From: Pseudonocardia sp. KRD291
Lineage (GTDB): Bacteria > Actinomycetota > Actinomycetes > Mycobacteriales > Pseudonocardiaceae
Length of the DNA: 64,000 nucleotides
Direction of reading: 5' to 3'
Assembly: GCF_019263595.1 (NCBI RefSeq)
Contig: NZ_JADQDD010000002.1
Location: 31,374 to 95,373, forward strand
Shown here: positions 17,025-25,799 of the stretch, piece after piece
Layout: each line of letters begins with the position of its first letter
Position numbering within the stretch: position 1 is the stretch's first letter
The notes under the pieces: generated by a model
Databases searched by the model: none
What the model saw: only the letters and a program-made list of their open reading frames with translations
Told to the model about the DNA's origin: nothing
Translations under genes and position numbers: made by a program

Positions 17025-17642
17025 TCAGTCCTTCAGGAACGAGCGGGCGACCGCGTGCAGCTCGGCCACCTCGAACATCTCCCCGTCCGGGATTCGCTCG
17101 TAGCTCGGGGCGGTCAACATGTAGACGTCCTCGCCGATCAGCCGGGCCCGCTCGTCGTAGCGCCAGAACATCGCCATCGGCAGCAACTGCGCGTACATCT
17201 GATCGTCCGCGGCGAGGTCGGCACCCTCCGCAGCAAGAACCCTGCCGGTGGTGAACCGCACGAACGTCGAGTACGACGCGACGCCCCAGTCGTTCACCCA
17301 GCAGATGTGGTCCTGAAAAGTCGACACGACCTCGTTCACCGCGTCGTAGTAGCCCTGGACCGCGTCCATGCCCTCGTAGGCGGCCAGCGACGGACCCCAC
17401 TTCACGTGGTAGATCGGCTCCTCGACTGTCATCTCCGGGGTCAGGATCTTCTTGTCCTGCCCGGAGAACTCCAGACCGGCATGCCGCAAGAAATTGTCGA
17501 GAATCGCCTGGCGGTGCGCGTCTCTCTCACCTTCACGCGCGTCAGAAATCACCTGAAGACAGTCACGGAATGCGCGCAGATAACGGTTCACGACGTCGTG
17601 CCCCTTCACTTCAAGATCGAGTTGAACCTGGCGAGGACGCAT
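17025..17642 (-). CDS. NTF2/SnoaL-like protein
   Basis: A 205-residue protein with the cone-shaped NTF2-like pattern: long N-terminal helices, then TVEEPIYHVKWGPSLAAYEGMDAVQGYYDAV-type core (here split over residues 70-100), and alternating strands to the end. Members include ketosteroid isomerase-like and ring-hydroxylating small subunits as well as binding proteins. It lies 48 bases before the kinase gene and is probably the first gene of the seven-gene minus-strand operon. ATG 17642 has no strong ribosome site; a GTG further in is an alternative. Confidence 0.75.
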   Translation of the reverse strand: MRPRQVQLDLEVKGHDVVNRYLRAFRDCLQVISDAREGERDAHRQAILDNFLRHAGLEFSGQDKKILTPEMTVEEPIYHVKWGPSLAAYEGMDAVQGYYDAVNEVVSTFQDHICWVNDWGVASYSTFVRFTTGRVLAAEGADLAADDQMYAQLLPMAMFWRYDERARLIGEDVYMLTAPSYERIPDGEMFEVAELHAVARSFLKD

Positions 17643-17730
17643 GTCGCCGACAGACCGCTACTCCGCGTGAAGCGCGACCGCGGTGGCGACAAGACACAAC
17701 TTGACACATCAGAATGTCGATTGCAAGGGT

Positions 17731-17748
17731 ACCGAGCGAGCGATCGGT
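17731..17748. promoter_or_regulatory. Dyad ACCGA-N8-TCGGT, candidate TetR operator
   Basis: ACCGAGCGAGCGATCGGT lies between the divergent NTF2-like operon and the VOC remnant. The five-base arms with CG-rich centre resemble TetR-family operators. The only nearby TetR gene is at the distal end of the operon this site would control. A TTGACA at 17701-17706 precedes it on the plus strand. Confidence 0.4.
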
Positions 17749-17773
17749 CGGAACGTCGAAGGAGCTGGTCCGA

Positions 17774-18196
17774 ATGATCTATCCCGGTGCCGGGAACGTC
17801 GTGCAGTGCTGTTTCGTCGTCGACGAAATCGAGGCCGCGATGCAGCGCTGGCGCAGGTCGGCGGGACCCACGTCGAGCTCATCCAGCAACTCTGCGACGG
17901 TCCGAGCGTCTACCGCGACGCCTTCCCCGACGGCGTCGGGGGCTTCCATCACGTCGCCGTGCTCGTGCCGGACGTCGACGCCGCCCGCCGCTTCTGCGAG
18001 GAGCGCGGGATCGGGATTGCCATGTCGCTGACGTTCGGCCAGACCTCGGTCATCTACGCCGACACGCGCCGGGGAACTCGGGTGCATGACCGAAGTGCTT
18101 CGCGACGACGACGCGATCGTCGAGCTGTACGCCCACGTCGCCGCGACCGCGGTCGGCTGGGACGGGACTGATCCCGTTCGCGGCCTGCCGACCTGA
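17774..18196 (+). pseudogene. VOC/glyoxalase-family gene, internally deleted and frameshifted
   Basis: The start ATG at 17774 has a GGAG site and encodes MIYPGAGNVVQCCFVVDEIE, a normal VOC N-terminus, up to MQRW. The reading frame then changes, and the other frame continues with ALAQVGGTHVELIQQL and GFHHVAVLVPDVDAARRF, the middle and C-terminal parts. Roughly 45 residues expected between the two are missing. The two flanks meet at GCGCTGG (17845-17851). A second frame change near 18064-18074 is needed to reach CMTEVLRDDDAIVELY and the TGA at 18194. The protein cannot be made as a whole. Confidence 0.75.
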
Positions 18197-18225
18197 CCCC
18201 ACACACAGCGAAGGAGCTGGTCAGC

Positions 18226-19044
18226 ATGTCAGAGTCACCCCTGGTCCGCACGGCTTCCCGGTTCACCGGGAAGGTCGTGATCGTGACCGGAGCCGGAGCC
18301 GGGATCGGCTGGGAGACCGCACGCCGGTTCGCCGGCGAGGGCGCCCGCGTCGCGCTCTTCGAGCTCGAGGAGACTGCCGGGAATCACATCGCCGAGGTCA
18401 TCGAGGCCGACGGCGGCGAGGCCATAGCCCTGACCGTCGACGTCACCGACGAGAACGCCGTCGCCGCCGCCATCGACACGGTTCTGAAGACCTGGGGCCG
18501 GCTCGACGTCGTGGTGAACAACGCCGGCCACGGTGACCCACGGTTCGTCGCCGACATGACGGTCCCCGAGTGGGACCACATGCTCACGCTGAACCTGCGA
18601 TCGGTGTTCGTGATGTCCCGCGCGGTGTGGCCGGTGTTCACCGACGCGGGCGGCGGCGCGATCCTCAACGCGTCGTCGATCACCGGTCGGATGGCGATGT
18701 TCGGCCTCGCCGCCTACGGCGCATCCAAGGCCGCAATCGCCACCGCGACCCGCGTGATGGCCATCGAGGGCGGCAAGGTGGGCATCCGGGTCAACTGCGT
18801 GTCCCCCGGCTACATCCTGACTCCCGGCTTCCAGGAGTTCATCGACCACCAGGACGACCCGCAGGCGTTCCACGACTCAATGGCCAACCAGTCGGCCCTG
18901 CGCCGCTTCGGCTCACCCGGCGACGTCGCTGAGGCCTACCTATACCTCGCCTCCGACGCCGCCGCCTGGGTCACCGGAACCGATCTCGTCGTCGACGGCG
19001 GGATCACGGCGGGCCAGCTGCCGGACTCCGATCCGCGCAACTGA
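18226..19044 (+). CDS. SDR-family oxidoreductase
   Basis: A 272-residue short-chain dehydrogenase. TGAGAGIG at 21-28, NNAG at 98-101, active-site Y164 and K168 (YGASKAA), and the C-terminal ITAGQLPD tail. It oxidises or reduces an alcohol/ketone with NAD(P)H. The ATG is preceded by GAAGGAGCTGGTCAGC, nearly the same leader as that of the VOC remnant, which it follows by 29 bases. It appears intact although both neighbours are broken. Confidence 0.9.
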   Translation: MSESPLVRTASRFTGKVVIVTGAGAGIGWETARRFAGEGARVALFELEETAGNHIAEVIEADGGEAIALTVDVTDENAVAAAIDTVLKTWGRLDVVVNNAGHGDPRFVADMTVPEWDHMLTLNLRSVFVMSRAVWPVFTDAGGGAILNASSITGRMAMFGLAAYGASKAAIATATRVMAIEGGKVGIRVNCVSPGYILTPGFQEFIDHQDDPQAFHDSMANQSALRRFGSPGDVAEAYLYLASDAAAWVTGTDLVVDGGITAGQLPDSDPRN

Positions 19045-19078
19045 CCGCCACCATCCACACCGATCAAGGGAAATCATC

Positions 19079-19498
19079 ATGAACATGGACTGGGCAGCGG
19101 AGTACATCCGCTCCTTCGCCAAGGGCCCCGAACTGGTCCTCGCCCACTGGGCGACCGAGGGACCGATCGTGCACGAGGACCCCGTCCTCGGGCAGCGCAG
19201 CACGACGCGCGAAGCCATCGCCGCGACGTTCGCCACATACGCCAACACCGACCCCACGAACGGCATCGGAATCCATCAGTTCGTCGCCGACGAGTACATC
19301 GAAAACGACCACAGCGGCGTCACCCACTGGACCTGGACCGCCGAGCACTGCGCATCCTTCCTCGCGGTCAGCACGAAGCCGGAGGCGACCATCACCGTGG
19401 CGTTGGGCGCGAAGGCGAAGATGAGCAGCGAGAGGGCGACCACCACCATGCTCACCGCGCCCACGGCCCGCCGCTCGAACCGGTCGATGACCGGATAG
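19079..19498 (+). pseudogene. NTF2/SnoaL-like gene, 3' end replaced
   Basis: The ATG at 19079 follows AAGGGAAA. About 95 residues (to THWTWTAEHCASFL, near 19364) have the SnoaL-like pattern. After that the frame enters the antisense strand of an MFS gene and continues to 19498 with no conserved sequence. The last strands and helix of the domain are therefore missing. The break coincides with the broken C-terminal end of the oppositely oriented MFS fragment, so a single rearrangement explains both. Confidence 0.65.
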
Positions 19499-20310
19499 GC
19501 GAGGAACGCGCCGGGCACACTGGCCAGGGAGATGGAGAACGCGATGCGCAGTGCCTCGGCGTTGGGGAGCCCGCGCTCGACCAGCAGCGTCGCCACCCAG
19601 CCGTTGAAGCCGTAGTTGAGCAGGATGAAGCAGATCATGCAGATCGACAGGACCACGAGCCGGCCGAGATACCTCCGGGTGAACAGGTCACCGAGGACAC
19701 CCGGCGCCGTCTCCTGGGCCACGACCGGGTCGGGCAGCGCACCGCCGATCTTCAGCCGGGCCTTCGCCTCCAGGCGGTTCACCAGCCGCTCCGCCTGGAC
19801 CGTCCGTCCGTTGTCCACCTGCCAGCGCACCGACTCGGGGAGGATGCGCAGTCCGAGGATGCAGCCGACGACGCCGAGCGCGCCGACGCCGATCACCCAC
19901 CGCCACATGCCCGGGCCGAGCGGCACCAGCAGGCTCGAGATCCCGGCCACGAGCGACACGCCGATGCAGCCGAGGCCCAGGAGGATCGCCTGGTAGCGGC
20001 CGCGCAGGTGCGGGTACATCTCACTGACGAAGACGAGCAGGACCCCCGTCATGGCCTGCAGGCCGATCCCGGTCAGGATGCGGAACACCCCGAGCCACTC
20101 CACGTTCGGCGACGCGGCGGCGGCGAGCGAGAACAGCGAGTAGAAGACGACGGAGCTCAGAATGACCGTCCGGCGTCCGATGCGGTCCGCCAGCCTCCCG
20201 CCGAGGACGGCGCCGAACATCATGCCGACGAAGGTGATGGACGTGAGTAGACCGATGGTGCCGATCGAGAGACCCCACTCGGCCCGGAGCGCCGTGTACC
20301 CGCCGGTGTC
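19365..20310 (-). pseudogene. MFS transporter remnant, truncated at both ends
   Basis: Minus-strand reading gives MFS sequence: DTGGYTALRAEWGL, GAVLGGRLADRIGRR, FRILTGIGLQAMTG, then later helices up to NATVMVASGFVLT. It resembles the AAHS/SP-like aromatic acid transporters. Upstream of DTGGY the frame hits a stop with no start codon, so the first membrane helix is missing. At 19365 the sequence changes abruptly into the NTF2-like gene, so the last helix or helices are missing as well. It is a displaced fragment; no insertion sequence is visible at either edge. Confidence 0.7.
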
Positions 20311-20650
20311 GCGCCGTCGACAGCCGGCGGCTGAATCATCGATAGTCGGTACGGTTGATCATGCATCGTCCGAAGGCCATGGCGGTGCCAAGCCGACCAC
20401 GCACAGCCGGTGAAAGCTGTCCGAGCCCCCGCCGCGACACCCGAAGCGCGCGTTCGCCCAGTTGCTGCAGCCGGTGCAAGGCGGACCGCCCAGGGGTCAA
20501 GACATGCTCAAATAGGCCGCGACTGACGTCGCAGACGAAAACAGCGGTGCAGATCTCGAACGAACCCGTCGGGCCTGTTCCCCGCGTTCTGGCCGCTGCT
20601 CCACCCGGCCGCTCCGGCGCGGCGGTCGGTGTGTCGGTTCCGGCATCAAC
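20311..20650. other. Non-coding stretch beside MFS remnant
   Basis: No gene with a start codon. One minus-strand frame (20650 down to a TGA at 20336) stays open for 105 codons directly behind the TAG of the acetyltransferase gene and in its frame. It reads protein-like in part (LFEHVLTPGRSALHRLQQLG) but lacks a start. It may be debris of a lost gene. Confidence 0.35.
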
Positions 20651-21133
20651 CTATAGATTCAGGTGAAACCAGTGTTCATCGCAGAACACCCCTGGCGCGA
20701 CCTGTAGCGCCCGAGGGAATACACCGACTTGAGTCCATCCTCGCCGGGAGTAGAACTCGGGCAGCGGCCCGCCGCCGCGCGTCGACAACCGCAGCTGGAG
20801 AAACCCACGCTGTCGCGCGCTGTCGACGACGCGCTCGAGCAAGCGACTACCGATGCCGGCACCTTGGCAGGATGGCTCGACCATCAGTTTCGTGACGGCC
20901 GCCCGATGCTCGAACAGGTTCCCTTGTGCTGGCCTGAGCACTACCAGCCCGCGCAGTCCCCCAGCTCCTCGTTCGACGAGCATGTGCTCCGTCCCTTGAA
21001 CCGTGCCCTCGTGCAGGGCGGCGGCTGCTGTCTCGATCTCGCGGCCTGGTACGTCCGCAGGGAATCCGACTGCGCCACCCGAGCGCACCACGGCCTCCCA
21101 CAAGGCGACGACCTCTTCGACCGTTCTTGTCAC
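20651..21133 (-). CDS. GNAT-family N-acetyltransferase
   Basis: A 160-residue acetyltransferase. The acetyl-CoA binding motif A is VEPSCQGAGIGSRLLERVV (around residues 87-105), preceded by the EHRAAVTKLMVEP strand and followed by LSTRGGGPLPEFYSRRGW. It transfers acetyl groups to an amine, possibly a small molecule. GTG start at 21133 with a GGAGGGG site. It is divergent from the GntR regulator; about 100 bases separate them. Confidence 0.88.
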   Translation of the reverse strand: MTRTVEEVVALWEAVVRSGGAVGFPADVPGREIETAAAALHEGTVQGTEHMLVERGAGGLRGLVVLRPAQGNLFEHRAAVTKLMVEPSCQGAGIGSRLLERVVDSARQRGFLQLRLSTRGGGPLPEFYSRRGWTQVGVFPRALQVAPGVFCDEHWFHLNL

Positions 21134-21200
21134 GGGCCCCTCCGCTCACGTCGGCAACGGGGCGGTTCTTGACCCCACCCACATCGGATCCTACAGTCCT

Positions 21201-21217
21201 TCATATCTCGTATATGA
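21201..21217. promoter_or_regulatory. Operator-like dyad TCATAT-N5-ATATGA
   Basis: A perfect inverted repeat with six-base arms and a five-base spacer, lying between the divergent acetyltransferase and GntR regulator genes. It overlaps the first possible ATG of the regulator (21214), which favours the downstream ATG at 21238 as the true start and suggests autoregulation. Confidence 0.5.
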
Positions 21218-21237
21218 GAGTCGAGGACGGGAGCCCG

Positions 21238-21984
21238 ATGCAGAGCAGTCCCATGGATGCCACGACCGCCGTGCGGCTGTCGTTGGCCGACGCGGACAAC
21301 GATCCGCTGGCGAACCGCACCGACCGTGCGTTGTCGGTTGTGAAGCGCGGCATCCTCACCGGCCGGTTGCGCCCCGGTCAGCAGCTGATCGAGTCCGAGA
21401 TCGCGGAGATGCTCGGCATGTCCAAGACGCCCGTGCGGGAGGCACTGAAGACATTGGTCGGGAGCGGGCTGGTCAGCCTGAGCCGGTACAAGGGTGCGGT
21501 GGTCCGCGAGCTGGACAGTGCCGCGGCCGCCGCGATCTACGATCTCCGCATCCTGCTCGAGCCCGAGGCCGTCCGCCGGACGGTGGCGGGCGGCAGCGAC
21601 CTCGACACCGCGTCGACCGCGTTGGATCGGGCGCTCGGGGCGGGCGAGGCCGGCGACGAGGTCGAGATGAGCCTGGCCAACCGCGAGTTCCACCGGTCGC
21701 TCTATCTCGGCTGTGGCAACCCGTTGCTGGTCGCCACACTCGACGGGCTGAAGGACCAGACCGCCCTCGTCAGCGTGTCCGGATGGCGGGCTGCCGGTGG
21801 CTGGCGCACCGAGGCAGACGAGCATCGCGCAATCCTCGATGCCGCTCGTGCCGGTGACAGCACACGCGCTGCCGACTCGCTACGCGACCACATCGCGGGC
21901 TTCGTCGCGCGGGTTCTCCCCCGGCTCGGCCGCACCGTAGATCCGACCGACCGGAACGGGCCCGCGGAGCAAACCGCCGGCTGA
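21238..21984 (+). CDS. GntR-family (FCD) regulator of the acid-sugar cluster
   Basis: A 248-residue regulator. Winged helix around residues 25-90 (LRPGQQLIESEIAEMLGMSK and TPVREALKTL), then an FCD ligand domain (about 95-225) with conserved metal-site residues in NREFHRSLYLG and DEHRAIL. Start chosen at ATG 21238 behind GACGGGAG; an upstream in-frame ATG lies inside a perfect dyad. It is followed at 80 bases by the dehydratase gene on the same strand. Ligands of this group are often sugar acids or carboxylates, in agreement with the cluster. Confidence 0.9.
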   Translation: MQSSPMDATTAVRLSLADADNDPLANRTDRALSVVKRGILTGRLRPGQQLIESEIAEMLGMSKTPVREALKTLVGSGLVSLSRYKGAVVRELDSAAAAAIYDLRILLEPEAVRRTVAGGSDLDTASTALDRALGAGEAGDEVEMSLANREFHRSLYLGCGNPLLVATLDGLKDQTALVSVSGWRAAGGWRTEADEHRAILDAARAGDSTRAADSLRDHIAGFVARVLPRLGRTVDPTDRNGPAEQTAG

Positions 21985-22063
21985 GGCTCACACGAGACCA
22001 CCTTCCCTCCGGGACCGATCGGCTCCGGAGGCGATGTCCCCTGCCTACACACCGAGGAGCGCC

Positions 22064-22969
22064 ATGGACTTCGACGAGATTCGGACCAGACTGGCTGATG
22101 TCGTCGCGATCACGCCGACACCGTTCACTGCCGACGACACCATCGACGCGCCCACCTTCGAACGTCTCGTCGGCCGGATGGTCGACGGCGGGGTGCGGGT
22201 ACTGACGGCCAACGGCAATACCGGCGAGTTCTACACCCTGACGCCGGCGGAGACCCGTGCTGTAGTCGACCTGACCGCGTCAGCGATCGGAGAGCACTCT
22301 CTCCTCGTGGCGGGCGTCGGGTTCGACGTCACCACGGCCGTCGACTCGGCCCGCCATGCCGCGTCACGCGGCGCCGCAGCCGTCATGGTGCACCAACCGG
22401 TGCACCCCTACGTGTCCCGTCGCGGCTGGATCGACTACCACCGCGCCATCGCCACCGCAGTGCCGGAAGTGGCGGTGATCCCCTACGTCCGCAACACACG
22501 GATCGCTGCGAGCGACTTCGGTGAACTCGCCGACGCCGCTCCCAACGTGGTGGCCGTCAAGTACGCGATCCCCGACCCAGCGCACTTCGCCGCCGTGGCT
22601 CGTCGCGCAGGGCTGGACCGGTTCACCTGGATCGCCGGGCTCGCCGAGCTGTCGGCGCCGTCCTACGCCTCCGCCGGCGCCACGGGCTTCACCTCGGGCC
22701 TGGTCGCTGTCGTACCCGAGCTGTCGCTGGGGATGCACCGGGCCCTCGCCGCGGGTGACTTCCCGGCGGCGATGCAGATCTGGGACACCGTCCGGGACTT
22801 CGAGTACCTTCGCGCCGCCCACGACAACGCCGACAACGTCAGCGTCATCAAGGAGGCCTTGCACCAGATCGGATACGGCCGCCCCGACGTCCGGCCACCG
22901 GCATCACGGCTCGACGCCGACGCGCGTGGCGACGTCGAGAAGATTCTCGCGGCGTGGGGTGTCCGATGA
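22064..22969 (+). CDS. DapA-family dehydratase/aldolase (5-keto-4-deoxyglucarate dehydratase-like)
   Basis: A 301-residue TIM barrel of the dihydrodipicolinate synthase family. Schiff-base lysine K166 in VVAVKYAIPD, with the supporting tyrosine Y141 in IPYVRNT; GNTGEFYTL is the glycine-rich phosphate/carboxylate motif. Together with the downstream aldehyde dehydrogenase and enolase-type dehydratase, the best reading is 5-dehydro-4-deoxyglucarate dehydratase (product 2,5-dioxopentanoate plus CO2) or a close relative. ATG 22064 follows GAGGAGCGCC. Its stop overlaps the start of the aldehyde dehydrogenase gene (ATGA). Confidence 0.85.
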   Translation: MDFDEIRTRLADVVAITPTPFTADDTIDAPTFERLVGRMVDGGVRVLTANGNTGEFYTLTPAETRAVVDLTASAIGEHSLLVAGVGFDVTTAVDSARHAASRGAAAVMVHQPVHPYVSRRGWIDYHRAIATAVPEVAVIPYVRNTRIAASDFGELADAAPNVVAVKYAIPDPAHFAAVARRAGLDRFTWIAGLAELSAPSYASAGATGFTSGLVAVVPELSLGMHRALAAGDFPAAMQIWDTVRDFEYLRAAHDNADNVSVIKEALHQIGYGRPDVRPPASRLDADARGDVEKILAAWGVR

Positions 22970-24462
22970 GCGCCGCAGTCACCACCGTGGACCCGCGGAG
23001 CGGGATGTCGACGAGCACGGACCTGCACGAGACCGACCCGGCCGACGTCGCCGCCGCCTGCTCGGCAGCGGCCGCCGCGTCCCGCGAGCTCGACGCCGCC
23101 GGCCGGGGGTTCCGCGCAGGGCTGCTCACCACCATGGCCGACGCCCTGGAACAGCGGCGCGAGGACGTCGTCGCGACCGCCGACCGGGAGACCGCCCTCG
23201 GCCCGGACCGGCTCAACGGCGAGCTGACACGTACCGCATACCAGCTCCGGCTCTTCGCCGACGTTCTCCGGGAAGGCTCCTACCTCGAGGCGACCATCGA
23301 CCACGCCGGTGACACGCCGATGGGACCGCGCCCCGACCTGCGCCGGATGCTGGTCCCGGCCGGGCCGGTCGCGGTGTTCGGCGCGAGCAACTTCCCGCTG
23401 GCCTTCTCGGTGCCGGGAGGCGACACCGCGGCGGCGCTGGCGGCGGGCTGCGCCGTGGTGGTGAAGGCGCACGGCAGCCACCCGCTGACCTCGGCCCTGT
23501 GCGGCGAGATCCTCGCCGGGGCGGCGGCCGACGCCGGCGCGCCGGCGGGCACCGTCGCGGTCGTGTTCGGTCGCGGGGCAGGGGAGGCACTGGTCGGCGA
23601 CCCGCACGTCACGGCGGTCTCGTTCACCGGCGGGCACGCGGGCGCCTCGGCGTTGAAGCGCCTCATCGCCCAGCGTCCGGACCCGATCCCGTTCTACGGC
23701 GAGCTCGGCAGCGTGAACCCGCTCCTGGTCACCTCGATCGCGGCAGCGGAGCGCGCCTCGGACATCGGCTCCGGCCTGGTCGGTTCGTTCACCCTGGGCG
23801 GCGGCCAGTTCTGCACCAAACCCGGCCTCGTCCTGGTCCCGGCGGATGCGGCCGGCGACGCGGTGATCGAGGCCGTGCGGGAATCCCTCGCCGAGGTCGC
23901 GCCGCCGGTACTGCTCAACCGCGGGATCAGCGACTCCTACGCTAAAGCTCTCGCCGGTCTGACCCGCTACGACCCGATCGTCGGGACCACCCCGGACGGG
24001 CAGGGATTCGCCGCGCGTCCCGCCGTCCTGGTCACCGACCGGCTCGACGACGCTCTGCTCGACGAGGTCTTCGGGCCGCTGGCCGTGGTCGTGCGCTACC
24101 GGCCCGATGAGCTCGCGACCCTGCTGCGCCGCCTTCCCGGATCTCTCGTCGCCAGTGTGCACGGCGGCAGCTCTGCCGACGCGGAGCGGGACGCCGCCGC
24201 CGCGGTGCTCCGGGAGCGGACCGGACGGCTGCTCTTCGACGGCTTCCCCACCGGTGTCGCCGTGTCATGGGCGCAGCACCACGGAGGCCCGTGGCCCTCG
24301 ACCGACAGCTTCCACACCTCCGTCGGGACCACGGCGATCCGCCGCTTCCTGCGCCCCATGGCCTGGCAGGCCGCTCCGGAGCACGTGCTGCCTGAGGAGC
24401 TGCGCGACGGCACCGTCTCGGTTCCCCGCCGGGTGGACGGAGCGCTCGTCCTCCCTTCCTGA
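22966..24462 (+). CDS. Aldehyde dehydrogenase, 2-ketoglutarate semialdehyde dehydrogenase-like
   Basis: A 498-residue ALDH. Catalytic cysteine C283 in GGGQFCTKPGLV and base E246 in YGELGSVNP. These two motifs are the typical form in ketoglutarate-semialdehyde (2,5-dioxovalerate) dehydrogenases. It would oxidise the product of the upstream DapA-family enzyme to 2-oxoglutarate, feeding the TCA cycle. The cofactor region VVVKAHGSHP replaces the more usual VVVKPA, also as in that group. Coupled by ATGA overlap. Confidence 0.88.
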   Translation: MSAAVTTVDPRSGMSTSTDLHETDPADVAAACSAAAAASRELDAAGRGFRAGLLTTMADALEQRREDVVATADRETALGPDRLNGELTRTAYQLRLFADVLREGSYLEATIDHAGDTPMGPRPDLRRMLVPAGPVAVFGASNFPLAFSVPGGDTAAALAAGCAVVVKAHGSHPLTSALCGEILAGAAADAGAPAGTVAVVFGRGAGEALVGDPHVTAVSFTGGHAGASALKRLIAQRPDPIPFYGELGSVNPLLVTSIAAAERASDIGSGLVGSFTLGGGQFCTKPGLVLVPADAAGDAVIEAVRESLAEVAPPVLLNRGISDSYAKALAGLTRYDPIVGTTPDGQGFAARPAVLVTDRLDDALLDEVFGPLAVVVRYRPDELATLLRRLPGSLVASVHGGSSADAERDAAAAVLRERTGRLLFDGFPTGVAVSWAQHHGGPWPSTDSFHTSVGTTAIRRFLRPMAWQAAPEHVLPEELRDGTVSVPRRVDGALVLPS

Positions 24463-24557
24463 CCCACCCGTTCCGACCGTTGCATCCAGCCGGGCATGCC
24501 GCCGCCGCCCGGTCGACGCCGCCTGCGCACAGCAGGGCGGCACGAGAGGAAATCCAC

Positions 24558-25736
24558 GTGAGCACGCTCATCGACAAGGTCGAGGTCGTCCAGTTCGACG
24601 TCGACACCCCCGGCTACACCCGCACCTTCGACGTCGACGTCCGCGGCGGTTCCTGGTACTACCAGCCCGGCGTCACCGGCAAGCGCGCCGTCGTGATGGT
24701 CCGCGTGCACACCACCGACGGCCACGTCGGCGAGTACGCCAACCACGCACCGACCGGTGCCGCACAGCAGGCCGCCGACGTGGCCAGGATCGCCATCGGC
24801 CGTCCCTGGCACGCCCGCGAGCAGATCCTGCGCACCGGCCGGCGGCTGTCCCGCCCCGCCCACTCCTACGGCTTGTGCCTGTTGGACAACGCGCTGTGGG
24901 ACCTGGCGGGCAAGGTCTACGGCGCCTCGTTGACCGAGCTTCTCGGGGGCGGCCGGGAGCGGGTCCGGGCCTATGCCTCCTCGGTGAACTCTGATCGGGC
25001 GGGAAGCCTCAGCACGAAAGAGGAGGTGGCAGCCTTCTTCGGGTCCCTACGTGAGCTGGGCTGGACCGGGTTCAAGATGCATAGCTGGCACGAGGGCGAC
25101 AAGTGGGAGGAAGCCGAGAACGTCGCGCACATGCGCGCCACCCTGGGCGAGCGCGCCGACCTCATGCTCGACCCCGCGTGTGTCTTCGATTCGGTCTCGG
25201 ATGCGATCTTCGTGGGCAAGGCGTGTCAGGAAGCGGGGTTCCGCTGGTACGAGGACCCCCTGCGGCCGCTCGGCATCGGAGCCTTCCAGCACAAGCAGCT
25301 GCGCGACGCGCTCGACATCCCGATCCTGCAGACCGAGCACGTCCCGGGCCCCGAGGCCAAGGCCGACTTCCTGCTCGCCGGGGGCACCGACCTGCTCCGC
25401 GTCGACGCCCACTACGACCTCGGCATCACCGGCTGCCTCAAGACGATCAAGTTCGCCGAGTCGCTCGGGGTGAACGTCGAGGTACACGGCCCGGGCCCCA
25501 TCCACCGACACCTGGTCGCCGCCATGCAGGCGACCTCGCTCTACGAGGTCGCCAACGTCTCACCGCACCTGGACGACCCATCGCCGGAGATCTACACCTG
25601 TGGCTACACCGACGGCTATACCTCCATCGCCGCTGACGGCACCCTTCCCGTGCCCTCCGGCCCTGGGATCGGCGTGACCTACGACGACGAGCTGGTGACC
25701 AAGCGAGCCACCGCCACGGTCACCGTCACCGACTGA
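24558..25736 (+). CDS. Enolase-superfamily acid-sugar dehydratase (MR subgroup)
   Basis: A 392-residue mandelate racemase/muconate lactonizing enzyme-like protein. Metal ligands D205 (LMLDPAC), E232 (WYEDPL) and E260 (LQTEHV). The active-site base is K173-x-H175 (GFKMHSW) on one face and the D283/H310 dyad (RVDAHYD, EVHGPG) on the other. That is the mandelate-racemase subgroup, most members of which dehydrate sugar acids. GTG start at 24558 with a GAGAGGAA site. It should make the keto-deoxy acid used by the DapA-family enzyme; the exact sugar acid is not determinable. Confidence 0.87.
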   Translation: MSTLIDKVEVVQFDVDTPGYTRTFDVDVRGGSWYYQPGVTGKRAVVMVRVHTTDGHVGEYANHAPTGAAQQAADVARIAIGRPWHAREQILRTGRRLSRPAHSYGLCLLDNALWDLAGKVYGASLTELLGGGRERVRAYASSVNSDRAGSLSTKEEVAAFFGSLRELGWTGFKMHSWHEGDKWEEAENVAHMRATLGERADLMLDPACVFDSVSDAIFVGKACQEAGFRWYEDPLRPLGIGAFQHKQLRDALDIPILQTEHVPGPEAKADFLLAGGTDLLRVDAHYDLGITGCLKTIKFAESLGVNVEVHGPGPIHRHLVAAMQATSLYEVANVSPHLDDPSPEIYTCGYTDGYTSIAADGTLPVPSGPGIGVTYDDELVTKRATATVTVTD

Positions 25737-25799
25737 CCCATTTCCGGTGGGCCCGCGCGTCGCGGGCCACCGCCCCTCCCCTTCAGCGAGGCAGGTGCA

